Shown piece after piece: positions 1 to 11,172 of a stretch of DNA of 64,000 nt (position 1 is its first letter; every line of letters begins with the position of its first letter). Location of the stretch: assembly GCF_029784135.1 (NCBI RefSeq), contig NC_073746.1, positions 303,067,455 to 303,131,454 of the forward strand, read 5' to 3'. The notes under the pieces are model-generated. The model did not search any database. It had not been told where the DNA came from and was given only the letters and a program-made list of their open reading frames with translations. The position numbers and the translations under genes are program-made. This DNA is from Toxorhynchites rutilus septentrionalis. Lineage: Eukaryota > Arthropoda > Insecta > Diptera > Culicidae.

Positions 1-1398
1 GAACTGCAAAGCGCTCTAATGTCAGTGACACCTCTTCCTCCTTCAACACGTGGCAAGGTGAATCTTTCTATGGACGACTTTGGATGGTGCATACGGTGCT
101 TTGTGAACGTCACTCTCATTGCTCTTTCTATTGTTTCTAAATCGGTTTTCGTCCACTTCAGCACCCCGAAACTGTACGTGAGTAAAGGAACGGCAAATGT
201 ATTGACGGCTTTGATTTTTTTTGCCGCCGCAGAGGTTTGTTTTCAAAACCTGGTTGATTCTGATCAAGTTTTGTTCCTGGAGTTCCTTCTTGATTTTTGT
301 GTGACAAATCCCTTTCAATTGCAGAAATCCCAGGTACTTATAGGATTCGCCTTCCACCAAATCTTGAATCACTTCGCTCTCGTTAATGCGGAATCCATCA
401 GTCTCCACCAATCGTCCACGGTGGAGCTGTACTGCCTTACACTTCTCGATTCCGAGTTCCATCCGCACATCGGAACTAAAGTCGCTCACACACTGTAGAA
501 GACTATGTAGCGCTTCTGTTGATTCCGCAAACAGTTTCAAGTCGTCCATATAGAAGGTATGGTTTATTGTCGTTGTTCTGTTGATATGGTAGCCATGGCT
601 GCTTCGGTTGAGTGCTCTGCTCAAGGGGTTTATCGCAAGGCAAAACCACAAAGGACTGAATGTGTCACCTTGGAATATTCCCCTGCGAATATTGAGAGTT
701 CTGGATCTCAACATAGTTGTTCCGTCGGTGATACTAAGCGAGGTGCTCCAGTTTACCATTGCGTGTTCCATAAACCTGATGACGCCATCATGTATCTTGT
801 ACATTTTTAGTACCTTTATCAGGTACGTATGCGGTACTGAGTCGTATGCTTTTTTATAGTCAATGTACGCCATACTCAGGTTCCTTCTGTTTCGGCTTGC
901 TTGCCCGACGATGACTGCATCGATAACGACTTGATCTTTGCAGCCCCGCGTGTTCTGTTTACAGCATTTCTGTTCTTCTGTTAATATTTCGTTAACATCG
1001 CAATGGTTTTGTATCTTTTTATTAATCACCGACGTAAGTAGCTTGTACAGGCTCGTTAGACATGTTATTGGCCTGTACTTCGCCGCATTCGCTGTGTCTT
1101 GATCCTTTGGCATCAGATGAGTAATTCCCCTGGTCACGAACTCCGGTGTTGTTTAGGGATTTTCTAATACCTTATTGAAGCACTCTGCCATTCGCCCATG
1201 AGTTGAAGAAAACTTTTTGTACCAGAAATTGTGCACGAAATCTGGTGCTGGCGCAGCCCAATTCCTGGAATATCGAATGGCTTCGTTGATATCATGGGCG
1301 GTCACCATAACGGCAGGCATTGCTTCAAGTCCGTTTCCCTATTCCTCTTCTTCTGCCAGCCACATCCTGTTACTTCGGTGTTGAATAGGGTTCTCCCA
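1..1398 (-). pseudogene. Reverse transcriptase half of R4/Dong-type ORF, with stops and a frameshift
   Basis: Continuing in the same frame as the N-terminal half, this part shows the RT motifs in order: 'YRPITCLTSLYKLLT', 'YIDYKKAYDSVPH' (first catalytic Asp), 'RRGIFQGDTFSPL', and 'FYMDDLKLF' (the YMDD catalytic box), then 'YKYLGF' of the thumb. Stops at 1339-1341 and 1153-1155 interrupt it. The frame ends at base 43, but shifting by one base at the 8-T run (215-222) restores sensible thumb sequence ('LTYSFGVLKW' and on) to the window edge. All RT catalytic residues are still readable, so the copy decayed by point changes after insertion. Confidence 0.88.
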
Positions 1399-2892
1399 TT
1401 AGCCTGACCAAAACTGGGTAACTTCGTCAATCTCAGGAAGACCACCATCGTAATTATTGCGTTTCTTTTTGATGCGGCTGTAGAACTCCCTTTCGTTCAT
1501 ACTGAACATACGATTATCCGCATGCCTTTTCGTACATTCCGTATAACGTCTTAACCTTTTTGATAGAGCACTCAACCGTTGTACATGGCTGTCGAGGATC
1601 TCAATGATGCGGTTTTCATTAAGATCAGAGAGCTCTGCCGGCTTCACAATTTCAGCAACTCCACGAATCAGCTTTCGCGATCGACTTCCCCTCTTGTACT
1701 GCGTTAGTCGATCGATTTTTACTCGGAGCGTTTGGATACGACCTTCCAGGCGTCTCATCCAAGCAGGTTTCGGTTTTTCGGAGAGTACGCGGTTCTGTCT
1801 ATCGTCTTGGTGAAAGGTGCGCATTCCTAACGTCCGTACAACAGCTACAGTTCCACAATAAACGATAAATTGCTGCTCCTCTAGATTCTCTACCACTTCC
1901 AGGTACACTGGAAGAACTTCCTGGTCGAGTACTTGGACGGCACTCGTTAGTCGGTGGGAATACTGCAACTTCGGAATCTTGTGTCGGGTTAAGGGGTCCG
2001 TTCCGTAAAACTGGGTCACTGCTGCATCCATGTGGACAGCCAATTCGTTCTTTAGTTGACCTCTAGGCTCATCCACTGGATCCGGTGGTGGTGCAATAGA
2101 TTCGCGCCTTTCACTAGCGACCGATGCACTCAGCCTAGCAGAGCTCCTTCTCGACATATCGCTCGATCTTCCACTCTCTCTACGCAGTTCTCGTTGCACT
2201 TCCAACTTGATGGCCTCTATTTCAGCCGGGGACAGCATGTTGTGTGACAAAATCGCTCGTCTCCGTGTGTAGAGCTTATTCCGATCTAGTTGGCCGGCAA
2301 ATCGTGGGAACTGCTCGTTGAACATTTCCAGCATTCTTGGTCTGCCGGACATGTCCGTCTCCAATCTTGTGCAGACATAATAGCAACGAATCACGAATTC
2401 ATTCATCTCTCTCGTCCACATGATTCGTTGCCGTTGGCGGCCTGTCAATGTGAGCGACTGACGTCGTCCAATCGCAGCATCATTGTGCATTGCAGCATTG
2501 CCATTGTGATTTCTTGTGCTGCGGGTTCTGTTTAGCGTTCGGTTTACGGGCTGAGCCCGATGACTAGGGGTCCGCTCTTGCACCAATTCCTCTAGCCGCT
2601 GGCCGCTCGCATGTACGCCCATTCCAGGACCAGCTCCAGTCCGGGGGCCCTCCTCAGGCGATCGCATTACTATAATTCTCCGATTTCTCAATTGCATTAT
2701 TGGTAGTTTTCCTTTTCCCGGGAAAACACGGGTTGGCACAGGTTGCTTCTTAGAGTCCTCAACCTGCCTGAAGGACGGTATCTCAGCCGTTCCTAACCTG
2801 GAATACAGACGCTGTTGTGGGTCGCTCCTAACATGGAGAACAGACACTACACTAGTCCCCCTTCCCTGTTTGCATACGACCCAAGGTCCCAC
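1399..2892 (-). pseudogene. N-terminal half of R4/Dong-type ORF (497 residues), ends at a premature stop
   Basis: This is the N-terminal half of the single polyprotein of the R4-like element. Residues about 140-230 hold a basic stretch followed by a Myb/SANT-like region (tryptophan in 'MWTREMNEF', then 'GRPRMLEMFNEQFP' and 'NKLYTRRRAILSHN'), a DNA-binding layout typical of the family's N-terminus. The rest is basic and Arg/Ser rich, with no other domain I can name. The first 65 or so residues look like translated 5' leader, so an internal methionine near residue 66 may be the real start. It ends at TAA 1399-1401, but the same frame continues past it into the reverse transcriptase, so this is a broken gene and not a separate protein. 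Confidence 0.8.
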
Positions 2893-3029
2893 CGGGGTTG
2901 GTTACCCGATCTTTCCAAGGGTTGCTCGCATCTCAGCTAGTACGTCGTGAAGGTAGGGATCGGAGTTCCTGGGCAGAGGCTGAAGGTCGCAATGGGAACT
3001 ACGAGACACGTGCACCAGGCATAACTAAC

Positions 3030-3059
<30 letters not shown>
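3030..3059. repeat. (TAA)n / (TTA)n microsatellite at a LINE-LINE junction
   Basis: About ten TTA units on the plus strand. Read on the minus strand it is a (TAA)n tail following 'AATAAACAG' at the 3' end of the CR1/L2-like LINE, and it is followed at once by the 5' end of the R4/Dong-like LINE. Confidence 0.95.
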
Positions 3060-3060
<1 letters not shown>

Positions 3061-3180
3061 TGTTTATTCTGCAACTTAAGGCAATGCCTTTTCAAATGTT
3101 ACAATGTATTTTACATGGTAGAACTAGTGACACATACCTTGGAAATTTGTATAATTTTTCTAATCTAACAAATTTTTAAA

Positions 3181-3535
3181 TTAATTTTCACGAAAGTGCT
3201 CGAACAATCCTCTCCTAAATGCTGAATCTGATTTTCCCAAAGTTAAATCATTCGGTAGTGAATTCCAAATTGCAACACCTCTGTCAAAGAATGAATTGCC
3301 ATATTTCATCAAGTGGTACCGCGGAATTACAAACTTCCGACAGCGAACGCTTCTCAATGGTCGCAATTTACTGAACAAATATTTTGGTTCTTTGTTTTTT
3401 ATTAGTTGGAATATCAGCAAGCAACATCTCAGCTTCCCAAAGCTATGAAACGCGCTTCCAAGTAACTTTGACTGCAAATGTGAAACTTGCTAAAAACTAT
3501 TTAGATTGAACATGAATTTAAAGCTTTTTTCAGTT
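3181..3535 (-). pseudogene. C-terminal domain of CR1/L2-like LINE ORF2
   Basis: A 98-residue open stretch (3477-3181) with the hallmark end of CR1/L2-type ORF2 proteins: 'RCRKFVIPRYHLMKYGNSFF' followed by 'DRGVAIWNSLPNDL' and an amphipathic tail. The same frame extends upstream through one stop (near 3490) as 'FKFMFNLNSF' and 'QVSHLQSKLLG', which fits the family, to about 3535, where similarity ends. It follows the reverse transcriptase in the intact protein, from which it is separated here by the 3.6-4.87 kb insert. The stop at 3181 looks like the genuine end of the protein. Confidence 0.7.
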
Positions 3536-3603
3536 TGTTGATTGCTACTGATGAAGACTGTATCGAAAGTCACAGAAGGGTTGTATTCGGGATACGACCG
3601 CAT

Positions 3604-4872
3604 TGTTGACGTAGGATTCCGTTAGGCTATCTGTTGATTTAGGATATGTTTGAAGAAATGCATCGTTAAACTCTTTGATAATAAATTGGTGGCCCTGAAA
3701 AGGGGAAATTTTGTTTGGTTGTTGGGTATTGTTTATTCACTCCACCAGTATTTACCGAGTGATGATGACATAAGTATGGTAAACAGTCGTTGGGTGGTGC
3801 GTATCAGATAGAAGATGCCGAAGTGGAATGAGATATAATGAAAACCGCCCTCTGTGACCCTAGACGAGATGCCTCCTGTGTTATGAATGGATTAAATAAA
3901 GAAAAAAAAACTCACCAATGTAATATAAGATAATTACCAATACCGAACACAATTATCAATTTTTCTCATCAGTAAAAACATGTTACTTCAATATAGAGAA
4001 AACATATTTGAAATGGAAAAGGTAATTTTCTTTTATAATTCTTACTTTCTGAGTGTTTATTCAATCCAATGTTAATTTTAATTGGACTAACAACACCTAA
4101 TACTATATGTAGAGCATATGGGAAATCACTTTCTCGAATACTTCTTCACTTTTCCAATTTTTTCTCGCCGCATGAATTTTCCTTGAGTGAAAATGAACAA
4201 AACAAAACAGACAGCTTAAACCGAATGACCCGTTCTCGAGCAGGAACACACCTTGGTTTTTATTTATGAAAATTTAAATAAATCGTTTCATATATCAAGT
4301 CATTTTTAACATAACTGCTAACCATATACAATTTTACAATTACACTTATGCTAATTTTCTCACAATACACGATCGGTCATTGATATGAAATTTCACGAAG
4401 CAACCAACATTAAAGTTCCAAATTTAAATTTTATTTGATAAAATTAATCGTATCATGCAATATAAAAATGTCCCCGACTATATTTGCAATGCCGATTTCC
4501 CTCGGACACCTTGGTTTTGATGTCTCTGTTAGGGAACACATTTAGGGAGGATCAAGAGTTCCCCCTACTTTCTTGTATTTGCAATGCCGATATCCCCCAG
4601 GCAGGTTAGTTTTGATGTCACTGTTAGGGAACCGCCGCATGTATCGTCAATTTCGACCAATTAGAAGTGGATATTTCCGTTAGGAAATGGGTTGACATTT
4701 TTCCATTGTTCGATAGTTAGTTTCATGATATATATTATTTTCTTCAATATAAAAAAATATTATGGAGTGCCGAAATCGATTGACGCAAAAATTGCATCAA
4801 TCCATCATGAAATGACAGAGCAATAAGCGTTTGAAATTGGACAATTTTCACGAGACGTAGTCCTACGTCAAA
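3604..4872 (-). repeat. Unclassified interspersed repeat (copy A) inserted in the LINE
   Basis: About 770 bp of this insert (4095-4869) are collinear with 36367-37125, in the opposite orientation on the plus strand. Both copies begin with the imperfect palindrome GACGTAGGA(C/T)TACGTC and contain the phrases 'CGGCGGTTCCCTA' and 'ACATCAAAACCAAG'. The left end at 3604 also reads TTGACGTAGGATT, suggesting short inverted termini. It interrupts the LINE between its RT and C-terminal domain, so it moved after the LINE inserted. No transposase or RT is visible. The short ORF at 4069-4269 is not conserved in copy B and I do not consider it coding. Confidence 0.6.
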
Positions 4873-4879
4873 AGGAAAT

Positions 4880-5800
4880 CGCACGACATAAAATGATGAG
4901 GATAAGCGATTTAAACCATTTTATTTTAATATTAAGACTCAAAAAACTACCACTAAGCTGCAATGAGCGTAGTTTTCCATACACTTTTCCACATTGTTCG
5001 AGAATAAAATTGTCCCATTCCATATTTTCCTGAATTTGTAGCCCAAGCTGGTAACAGAGCTAACTAATGGCAATAATGAGTTATTCAGTCTCAAACACGG
5101 TCTGTCAACATTATTTCTAGCATCCCCTATGAACATTGCGTACGACTTTTTAAAATTGATTGACAATCTATTTCTCAATGACCACTCAGAAATACGAGCC
5201 AAATCTTCATTCACTTGAAAAGCGATTACATTTGTATTTTGTATAGTACATTTATGATATAGTTGCACGTCATCTGCATAGAGGTGAACCATGCAATATT
5301 TTAAATTGTTCGGAAGGTTGTTTATGTATAACGAAAACAAAATTGGCCCCAAAACCGATCCTTGAGGCACTCCTGATCTAATCGGAAGAAAATTAGAAAA
5401 ATTGAAATTATTCCACACAGTGTGAAAACGATTACATAAGTATGAACTAATTAATTCGACAGCACTGCCAGAAAACCCAAACTTTTTCGCTAGATTTTTG
5501 CATAAAATACTATTTTGAGCATAGCTGTTTTGGTGCTATGTTTAAGGCGGTATCATGATTGACATTCGTTCAAAAGTCTATTTTCATGAGTATATAAATA
5601 TATTTGACTTTTGATAATGCGCTCAAATGCTTCCGAAAGCATACTCAAAATTCAGATGGGACGAAGGTTATCTATGGAATTAAAAGTACTTTTTTCTAAT
5701 TGGGATTATTTTTGAATATTTCCATGCAGTTGGGAACTTCCTTGTACCGATAATTGAATTAAATATGAAAGTAACTTGTCTTAAGACTAATGGCAGAATT
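4880..5800 (-). pseudogene. Reverse transcriptase domain of CR1/L2-like LINE
   Basis: The clear part is 5418-4939 (159 codons): 'RSGVPQGSVLGPILFSLYI' then 'MVHLYADDVQLYH' with the catalytic YADD box intact, then 'LSINFKKSYAMFIG' and a thumb-like stretch. A frameshift near 4990 continues the thumb as '[13 protein letters not shown]' to about 4880, where the unclassified insert begins. Upstream, from 5418 to 5800, RT fingers and palm sequence can be followed only through many stops ('NNPN', 'ITFVPSEF', 'ALSKVKYIY'). Function is lost. Confidence 0.75.
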
Positions 5801-5804
5801 ATCT

Positions 5805-6340
5805 TCAAAAATCGAGGAGAAATGTTATCAGTACATTAGCATTAGCATTAGACGAGATTTCATACAGAGCATTAACAACTCCAACATCGCTGACTACATT
5901 GAAACTAAACTGATTTTCATGAGGTCCCATCGTAAAAATTGGCTGCTGGACTGTGTCTACATAGTTGCTGGCAAAATATTCATTAATCTCATTAGCGTTA
6001 AAATTATTGGCTGTGTATGTGGATGACTTTCTTGTTCCCATATCATCCAAACGTTTCCACAAAACCTTAGGAGAAAGATTTATGTATGAGATAAGTCACA
6101 TGATTGCGAAGCCTTTAGCACCAATAGCACTTTTAAACCATGGATTCGTTCTTGTTTTGGATGGACTGAATGTTGTCATAGGTACATATTTATCATATAA
6201 ATTAGTAACAACAACTAAAACGTCAGTATCAAATGATGAATAAAAATCGAATTCACTTAAGATCGTTCTAAGACCATCAACATCTATGCGATTGTAATCA
6301 CGATAACTAACATCATTAGCTTACGTTACAGTTACGATAC
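5805..6340 (-). pseudogene. Endonuclease-RT linker of CR1/L2-like LINE
   Basis: The open piece 6062-5805 ('WKRLDDMGTRKSS', 'NANEINEYFASNY') is the linker that precedes the RT in CR1/L2-type ORF2. Upstream of it, the readable fragments 'YRDYNRIDVDGLRTIL', 'VTNLYDKYVPMTTF' and 'TRTNPWFKSAIG' have the order expected for this family. Several stops and at least one frameshift (near 6090) separate them. No catalytic residues lie here. Confidence 0.6.
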
Positions 6341-6344
6341 TGTA

Positions 6345-7082
6345 ATCCAGTGATGCAAAAATGCGATCATGGCTTGATAAAACCGAAATTTGTATTTGGT
6401 TGAATCAGAGAACTCGAGAAACACTATTGGATTAAAAGAGGACAAGTTGAGAAGAGCCATTGTTATAGAAATAAGTAGGCTGAAGACCCGAGCTTTCCAT
6501 CTGATGGCTAGATAAAACAACCATGAACCGTGTCGTTGAAAATAATACAGAGTTTACCAAAATTGTGTTGAAATCGCCCAAAAAGTATATATGGCTGTAA
6601 AGCGAACCATATTTCTGCAACAATTTACCCAAAGTGATCGAGGCGTCAACTCCCGGAGGGTTATAAAAAGCAGCTAACAGAATTTTCGTCTCTTCGATTA
6701 ACAATTCTATCATCAAAAACTCAGTGATTCTATCGGTGTCATTGTTTGACTGATCAACAATACGATAATATAAACCTCTTTTGAGATAAATAACAACTCC
6801 TCCGCCCAACCTTTTAGTTCTATCGTTTCTAATGAGATTGTAACCATCAATAGCAATCAAACTACTATTAATGCGCTCATTCAACCAAGCTTCACAAATA
6901 CATGCAATATCAACTTCAGATATATTAAAAACCTGTTTCAATTCATGAAGCTTACTTAACTTCCGAGCACATATCGATAGACTATTTGCGAAGCATATTG
7001 AGAGCCGGTCAACCGCCAATAAGGAATTTAGAAATTTTTTAGAGATGAACATACATAGATATTTACGTATTCGTAACTGCAC
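6345..7082 (-). pseudogene. Apurinic-type endonuclease domain of CR1/L2-like LINE
   Basis: The 216-codon stretch 7082-6432 shows an AP-endonuclease fold signature: 'DIACICEAWLNERI' (the catalytic Glu of the TETWL motif), 'RLGGGVVIYLKRGL', and 'YFLGDFNT' (catalytic Asp and Asn). The final Asp-His motif survives in a second frame as 'LSSHDRIFASLDY' near 6350-6380, so a frameshift lies around 6450-6500. This enzyme nicks the target site for retrotransposition. It is the most N-terminal part of the LINE I can read; no zinc-knuckle ORF1 is visible upstream. Confidence 0.75.
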
Positions 7083-7100
7083 AATAAACTACGTGCACTC

Positions 7101-9600
7101 TCTATCGAGCATTGCAAAATAATCACTGAAACATACGCACAATGTAATTTTCTCTAATCAGCTCCAAATATGTTATACAAATCTTAATAAATCATAAGAT
7201 GCTTGAATGGAAAGTTCAACATTAGCGTGTTTCGCGTTGTCCGACTCCCGAACGTGCAACGATGATTGTGCTCATTTAAATGTTTAACTCCCCCATCGGA
7301 ATTCCCTCGCCTCATAGTGATTCAAATAACAACCCTAACACCTGAGTTATTGTGGCGGCCGATTTTCGGCCATTTCGGCCATTTCGGCTACCTGTCGGCG
7401 TTACTCACCCAAAGCAACAACAACAAGAAAGGTATATGCGGTGTGCGGTTTCGATTCGATTGTTTTCCGCCAAAGATTTCTTCTTTTTTTTTTCGCTGGC
7501 TTGGAGCGACAGCAACGGCTGGGCGGGGGAGGAAAACAATGATTCACAGCAAAACATTCGAATGTAAATGGATCCGAGAGGTCTTCTTCGTCACCGCTGC
7601 GTGTTCGCGCACTTTTTCCCTTTCCATTTCCAACTTGATTTTCTATTTCTTCTTGCGCACAATGATTTTGATGGGCGAACATTTTCTACGCTAGAGTGGG
7701 TCCTTAATGACGACGTCCAATATGCTTGAGTGATCGCCGCCCTCCTTTTTCGGTCACCGCGTCAAGTGCGAGAAGGGCATTTTCCCGGCTCCGAGTTTGA
7801 CTTGTTGCCGTTTGAGGTTGTTGTGAGTGAGTCGGTTTTTTTGTCTTATATATTTTTTGGGAAATAATGGCACCCAGGGACGCGTAAACGCAGACAATAA
7901 AATAGGTTGAGTGATCGTGAAGAGTGTTTGCCACCAGTAGAGGAATCTAGATTTGTACAGATCCAATCGCAGATGGTAAATCGGATTGGTAATAACATGA
8001 TTTGAAACAAACAAACGCAAAGATTATTCCTTCCGCTGGAAAATACGCCCACAAGCGCCGAAACACGCGAATTACGCAGCCCAAATCCGCGGGGCAGATC
8101 CCAAACGCTCACAAATTTGATTGTCTCGTTTCGGGCAGCGAAGCGATGATTTATGTAAGCCACGTAGAAAATTTAAAAACTGCAACCTCCTGCTGCCACA
8201 GCAGCCGGATAGAACAAGACACAATGTCATCCTGCTTATTATCCCCAGCTTCCAGCGAGGGTGGAGGAGAAATTTCTTCGGGAGAAACTGTTTCCTGGTT
8301 CAGCGTTTCTTTCGCCGCAAGATAAACACAGCCGCTGTCGTACTCCAAATCTTTCGGCAGCCCGAAAAACCGAAGCCGCTGGGACTGACACTCTGTCTGC
8401 ACTTTCGGCCCGCTCCGACCCCACTTTGTTCGCACTTTGCATCCCGAGCAATATTTGAATAATTCTTAAAAATAAATCCAATTGTTTCACTGTCAGGATT
8501 AGAATATGACAAATTTATTATTATCATTTTGCCATTTTCCACAAACAGACGGGAACCGTCGCCGCTCCCCGCCGCCCACACGATACGATCTCGAGAAGGT
8601 GGATGCCTTACACGAACAAATAAACAAGCATGCAGGCCGGTTCCGTTTCTCCGGGTGCAAAGGCAACCGCCGGCGGAATCACTGGAGGAAAATTCTGTTT
8701 GATCATAAATCTTGTTTTTCTTGAAAATCCATTTTCAGCATGCGATTTTGCTAAAGCGCCCCGGCGGTGGGTTCGTTCGGGGGAAAATGTGGTCCAAATG
8801 TTGCCCAGCAGCCAAGGAAGTTTGGTTCTTTCGAAGACGGGCCTTCCTGGAACCCTCCGCGCGATGGTATGCTTTGAATCACTCATGTTCGCCCAGCCTG
8901 CAAGTGCTGTGCGGTCTTGTTTTGCAATTCGGATGATGGCCTCCTGCCTTCTGACACCCTCCTCCGCCTCCAAGGGGGTTCCTTCGGTACTTATCGCGAA
9001 CCAAAGAAACCATTTTCAGAAGGTAAATTTTCGCAAGTGCATTCTTCGAAAACGTGGGGGGGGGGAAAAGAAGATATTGGTATTCTCGCGAATGGCCGCC
9101 ATCCAATCGCAGCTAAAATCGTATTTATTTGTTCTGGAATTAGATTTAGTCCGCTGCTGGGATGAATACGTTTTCTTGTTTGTTGTGTTGGTTTTTGGCT
9201 TGTAGGTGGATAAAATAACGAGCGGCAGACGTTTTTTCTTCCGAAGCGTAGGCTGGAGGGAGAATTAATTGGATAATACTTTGCTTTCGAAAATGAAAAA
9301 AAAAAACACTTTACGGAATTGCACGCAGCTTCGGTGTTGCGATACGCGTTTAGCTTATGCGAGAAATGTTTTCTACACCTCCGCCCGCTTCGGATGCTGA
9401 ACAGCGTCGAAACGTGCTCTGATCGAAGCCATTATTGGTGGAAATCGAATCGATTGGGAATTGGTCACTCCCAGTTCGGAGCAGGAATAAAAAATAACAC
9501 ACAAACGGCGCAATCGCCGTCTGTCCGCTGTGTCGGTATTGGTAGGAGTATTGAACCGGGAAATGATTTATGTTTTACGGCGAGTAGGATTGTATAATCT
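7101..9600. other. GC-richer island without a recognisable gene
   Basis: No similarity to the repeat families seen elsewhere in the window. Many overlapping ORFs exist in all frames (up to 191 codons, 8630-9205), but none shows a domain, sensible composition or one favoured strand; this is expected where stop codons are rare. Homopolymer runs (T near 7484, G at 9056-9065, A at 9295-9306) and a 'GGCCATTTCGGCCATTTCGG' repeat near 7365 are the only simple features. It could be an intron or a regulatory region of a neighbouring gene. Confidence 0.5.
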
Positions 9601-10460
9601 CGTTATATTTATTTTTATGTTTATTCTTGTGATGTAATTTACTCAGATTCGTGAAATCGAATGAATATTTGTACGTTTAAAACAAGCGGAGAAAATAATT
9701 GCTTCTTGATAAAGCGATTCCAATAGTATTTCTCGTTATGACATTAAGACAGCGTCTTCATTACTCTAAAAGGGCGAAAAAATTATCAATCACAATACAC
9801 TCCGGAAAACTCTTCTTTTATTTGCCTGGCAAGCAAGACACCCGAGATATACTCCTTCTTGGGATCAACGTGTTAACTTCTTGCTTGTTTCCATGCTCTT
9901 CTACTGCTTGAGCTGAGTTTTCATGCTATAGTGCTAGCAGTTTATTGACTTCGAATATATTACTTTGTTCTGCGAAAGAACAGAACTTACGTGATCATGA
10001 TTCGATTCACGATTAATCATGAACTGTACAGATCACGGTCCGTACAAACTTCGAGTAGCAACGAATCATCTCCTATCTCGTATGGAATGATGTTTCCTTG
10101 GTAAAGGAAATCAGGGTGAAACCGGCACTCTAAGGATTTCTACATATTTCCAATACCTCTCATGTTTCTTCGACTTCAAATCAATACAAAACTTCTATTC
10201 AACAATTCGTGAACTATTATACAGGATCTGTTGATCATTTCTTGAGTAGAACTCGAATTTTAATAGAGTACGAAAATGTATGTTTTTAGATGAAATAAAT
10301 GGGAATGCGGGTAAAACCACCTTTAAAGAAACGAATAAAAACTTGTTAAAATAATTTCAAAGTATTAATAGGCTATCTATATTGGTGTTACTATGGATGT
10401 ATGGAAAAAAAATCATCGTCGTATTTCAAAAACCGACCATGTACAAATTGTTTATTATTA
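9601..10460. other. AT-rich spacer, nothing recognised
   Basis: No ORF with domain signals, no terminal repeats and no internal repetition that I can see. Confidence 0.5.
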
Positions 10461-10880
10461 TCAAAACTTTAAGCGCTTTGAGGCACCCCTGAATCATGTC
10501 CGATTGAGCTGAAATTTTGCACAGGTCATTTTTTTGGGGCCGATAAACAAAATGTACATGGTCTTTTTTTTAAATTCGATAATTTTTTACCTTTTTACCA
10601 TACCTTCATTGCTTCTCAGACTAAGTCCCAAAAGGTCGATTTTCGGCCAAAACTTTTTTTCGAGATGACATCAGATCTCGACGTGCATTTTTAAGTCATT
10701 TGGCATCGAAAAAAAAATTTCGATCTTCCAAAATTCCTTTACTACCTCCTTGGAAGATTTTCGAGGATCAAAAAATCAAAACTTTGAGCACTTTGAGACA
10801 CCCCTAAATCATAACCGATTGAGCTGAAACTTTGCACAGGTCATTTTTTTTTTGGGTCAATAAAGAAAATGTACATGGTC
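10461..10880 (+). repeat. Direct repeat of about 103 bp, two copies (10461-10563 and 10776-10880)
   Basis: Both copies run from 'TCAAAACTTT' through 'GATTGAGCTGAAA' and 'TTTGCACAGGTCATTTTTTT' to 'AATGTACATGGTC', with scattered differences. The 210 bp between them contain AT-rich filler. It is probably part of a longer interspersed element, but I found no termini. Confidence 0.7.
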
Positions 10881-11157
10881 AGTTTTTGAAATTTGACATG
10901 GCCATTTTCGCTGCCACCCTAATCTATATACCATGTAGACACTTTAAGAGAAGAAGATGGGGGGATAGTAACAAATTGTATGTAATTGGATTGTTCGAAA
11001 GCAAACAGATTCGTGTATTTCAACTGCAAAAAATAGCTGTTCACTGGAGGCTTATTGAACCCCACTAAACTAATTTTGCGAAACAGTGTGAAGAAAATGA
11101 TTGTTTTCGCACACTTCCCATCAAGTAATATCAACCAAACTCTAATCGATTACTCAC

Positions 11158-11172
11158 AAGATATTAAATTTT
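11158..11172 (+). repeat. Target-site duplication of SINE copy 1 (left; right copy 11654-11668)
   Basis: AAGATATTAAATTTT occurs identically immediately before and after the SINE, the mark of LINE-mediated insertion. Confidence 0.92.

Larger units (their letters stand above)
1..3029 (-). mobile_element. R4/Dong-type non-LTR retrotransposon, 3' end beyond the window
   Basis: The minus strand carries one long reading frame with a Myb-like N-terminal part and a reverse transcriptase of the R4/Dong type (YMDD box, 'CLAINPLS' after the FQGD motif). The 5' end directly follows a (TAA)n tract, the known target preference of Dong elements. The copy is dead: three in-frame stop codons (1399-1401, 1339-1341, 1153-1155) and a frameshift in the T run at 215-222. 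The C-terminal restriction-like endonuclease expected for this clade would lie left of base 1. The 5' boundary at about 3029 is inferred from the end of the TAA tract. Confidence 0.85.
3060..7100 (-). mobile_element. CR1/L2-like non-LTR retrotransposon, degenerate and interrupted
   Basis: Pieces of one APE-type LINE lie in order on the minus strand: apurinic endonuclease (7082-6345), linker (6340-5805), reverse transcriptase (about 5800-4880), C-terminal domain (3535-3181), a short 3' UTR and a (TAA)n tail. Between 4880 and 3540 lies an unrelated insert. The frame is broken many times. The clade call (CR1/L2/Daphne group) rests on 'LYINNLPNNL', 'HLYADDVQLY' and the C-terminal 'SFFDRGVAIWNSLP' box; it could be a neighbouring clade. 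The 5' limit near 7100 is uncertain. Confidence 0.75.

Noticed and set aside
8630..9205. 191-codon plus-strand ORF
   Set aside because: It overlaps ORFs of similar length on the other strand and in other frames in a GC-richer stretch; no domain, no signal and no family resemblance.
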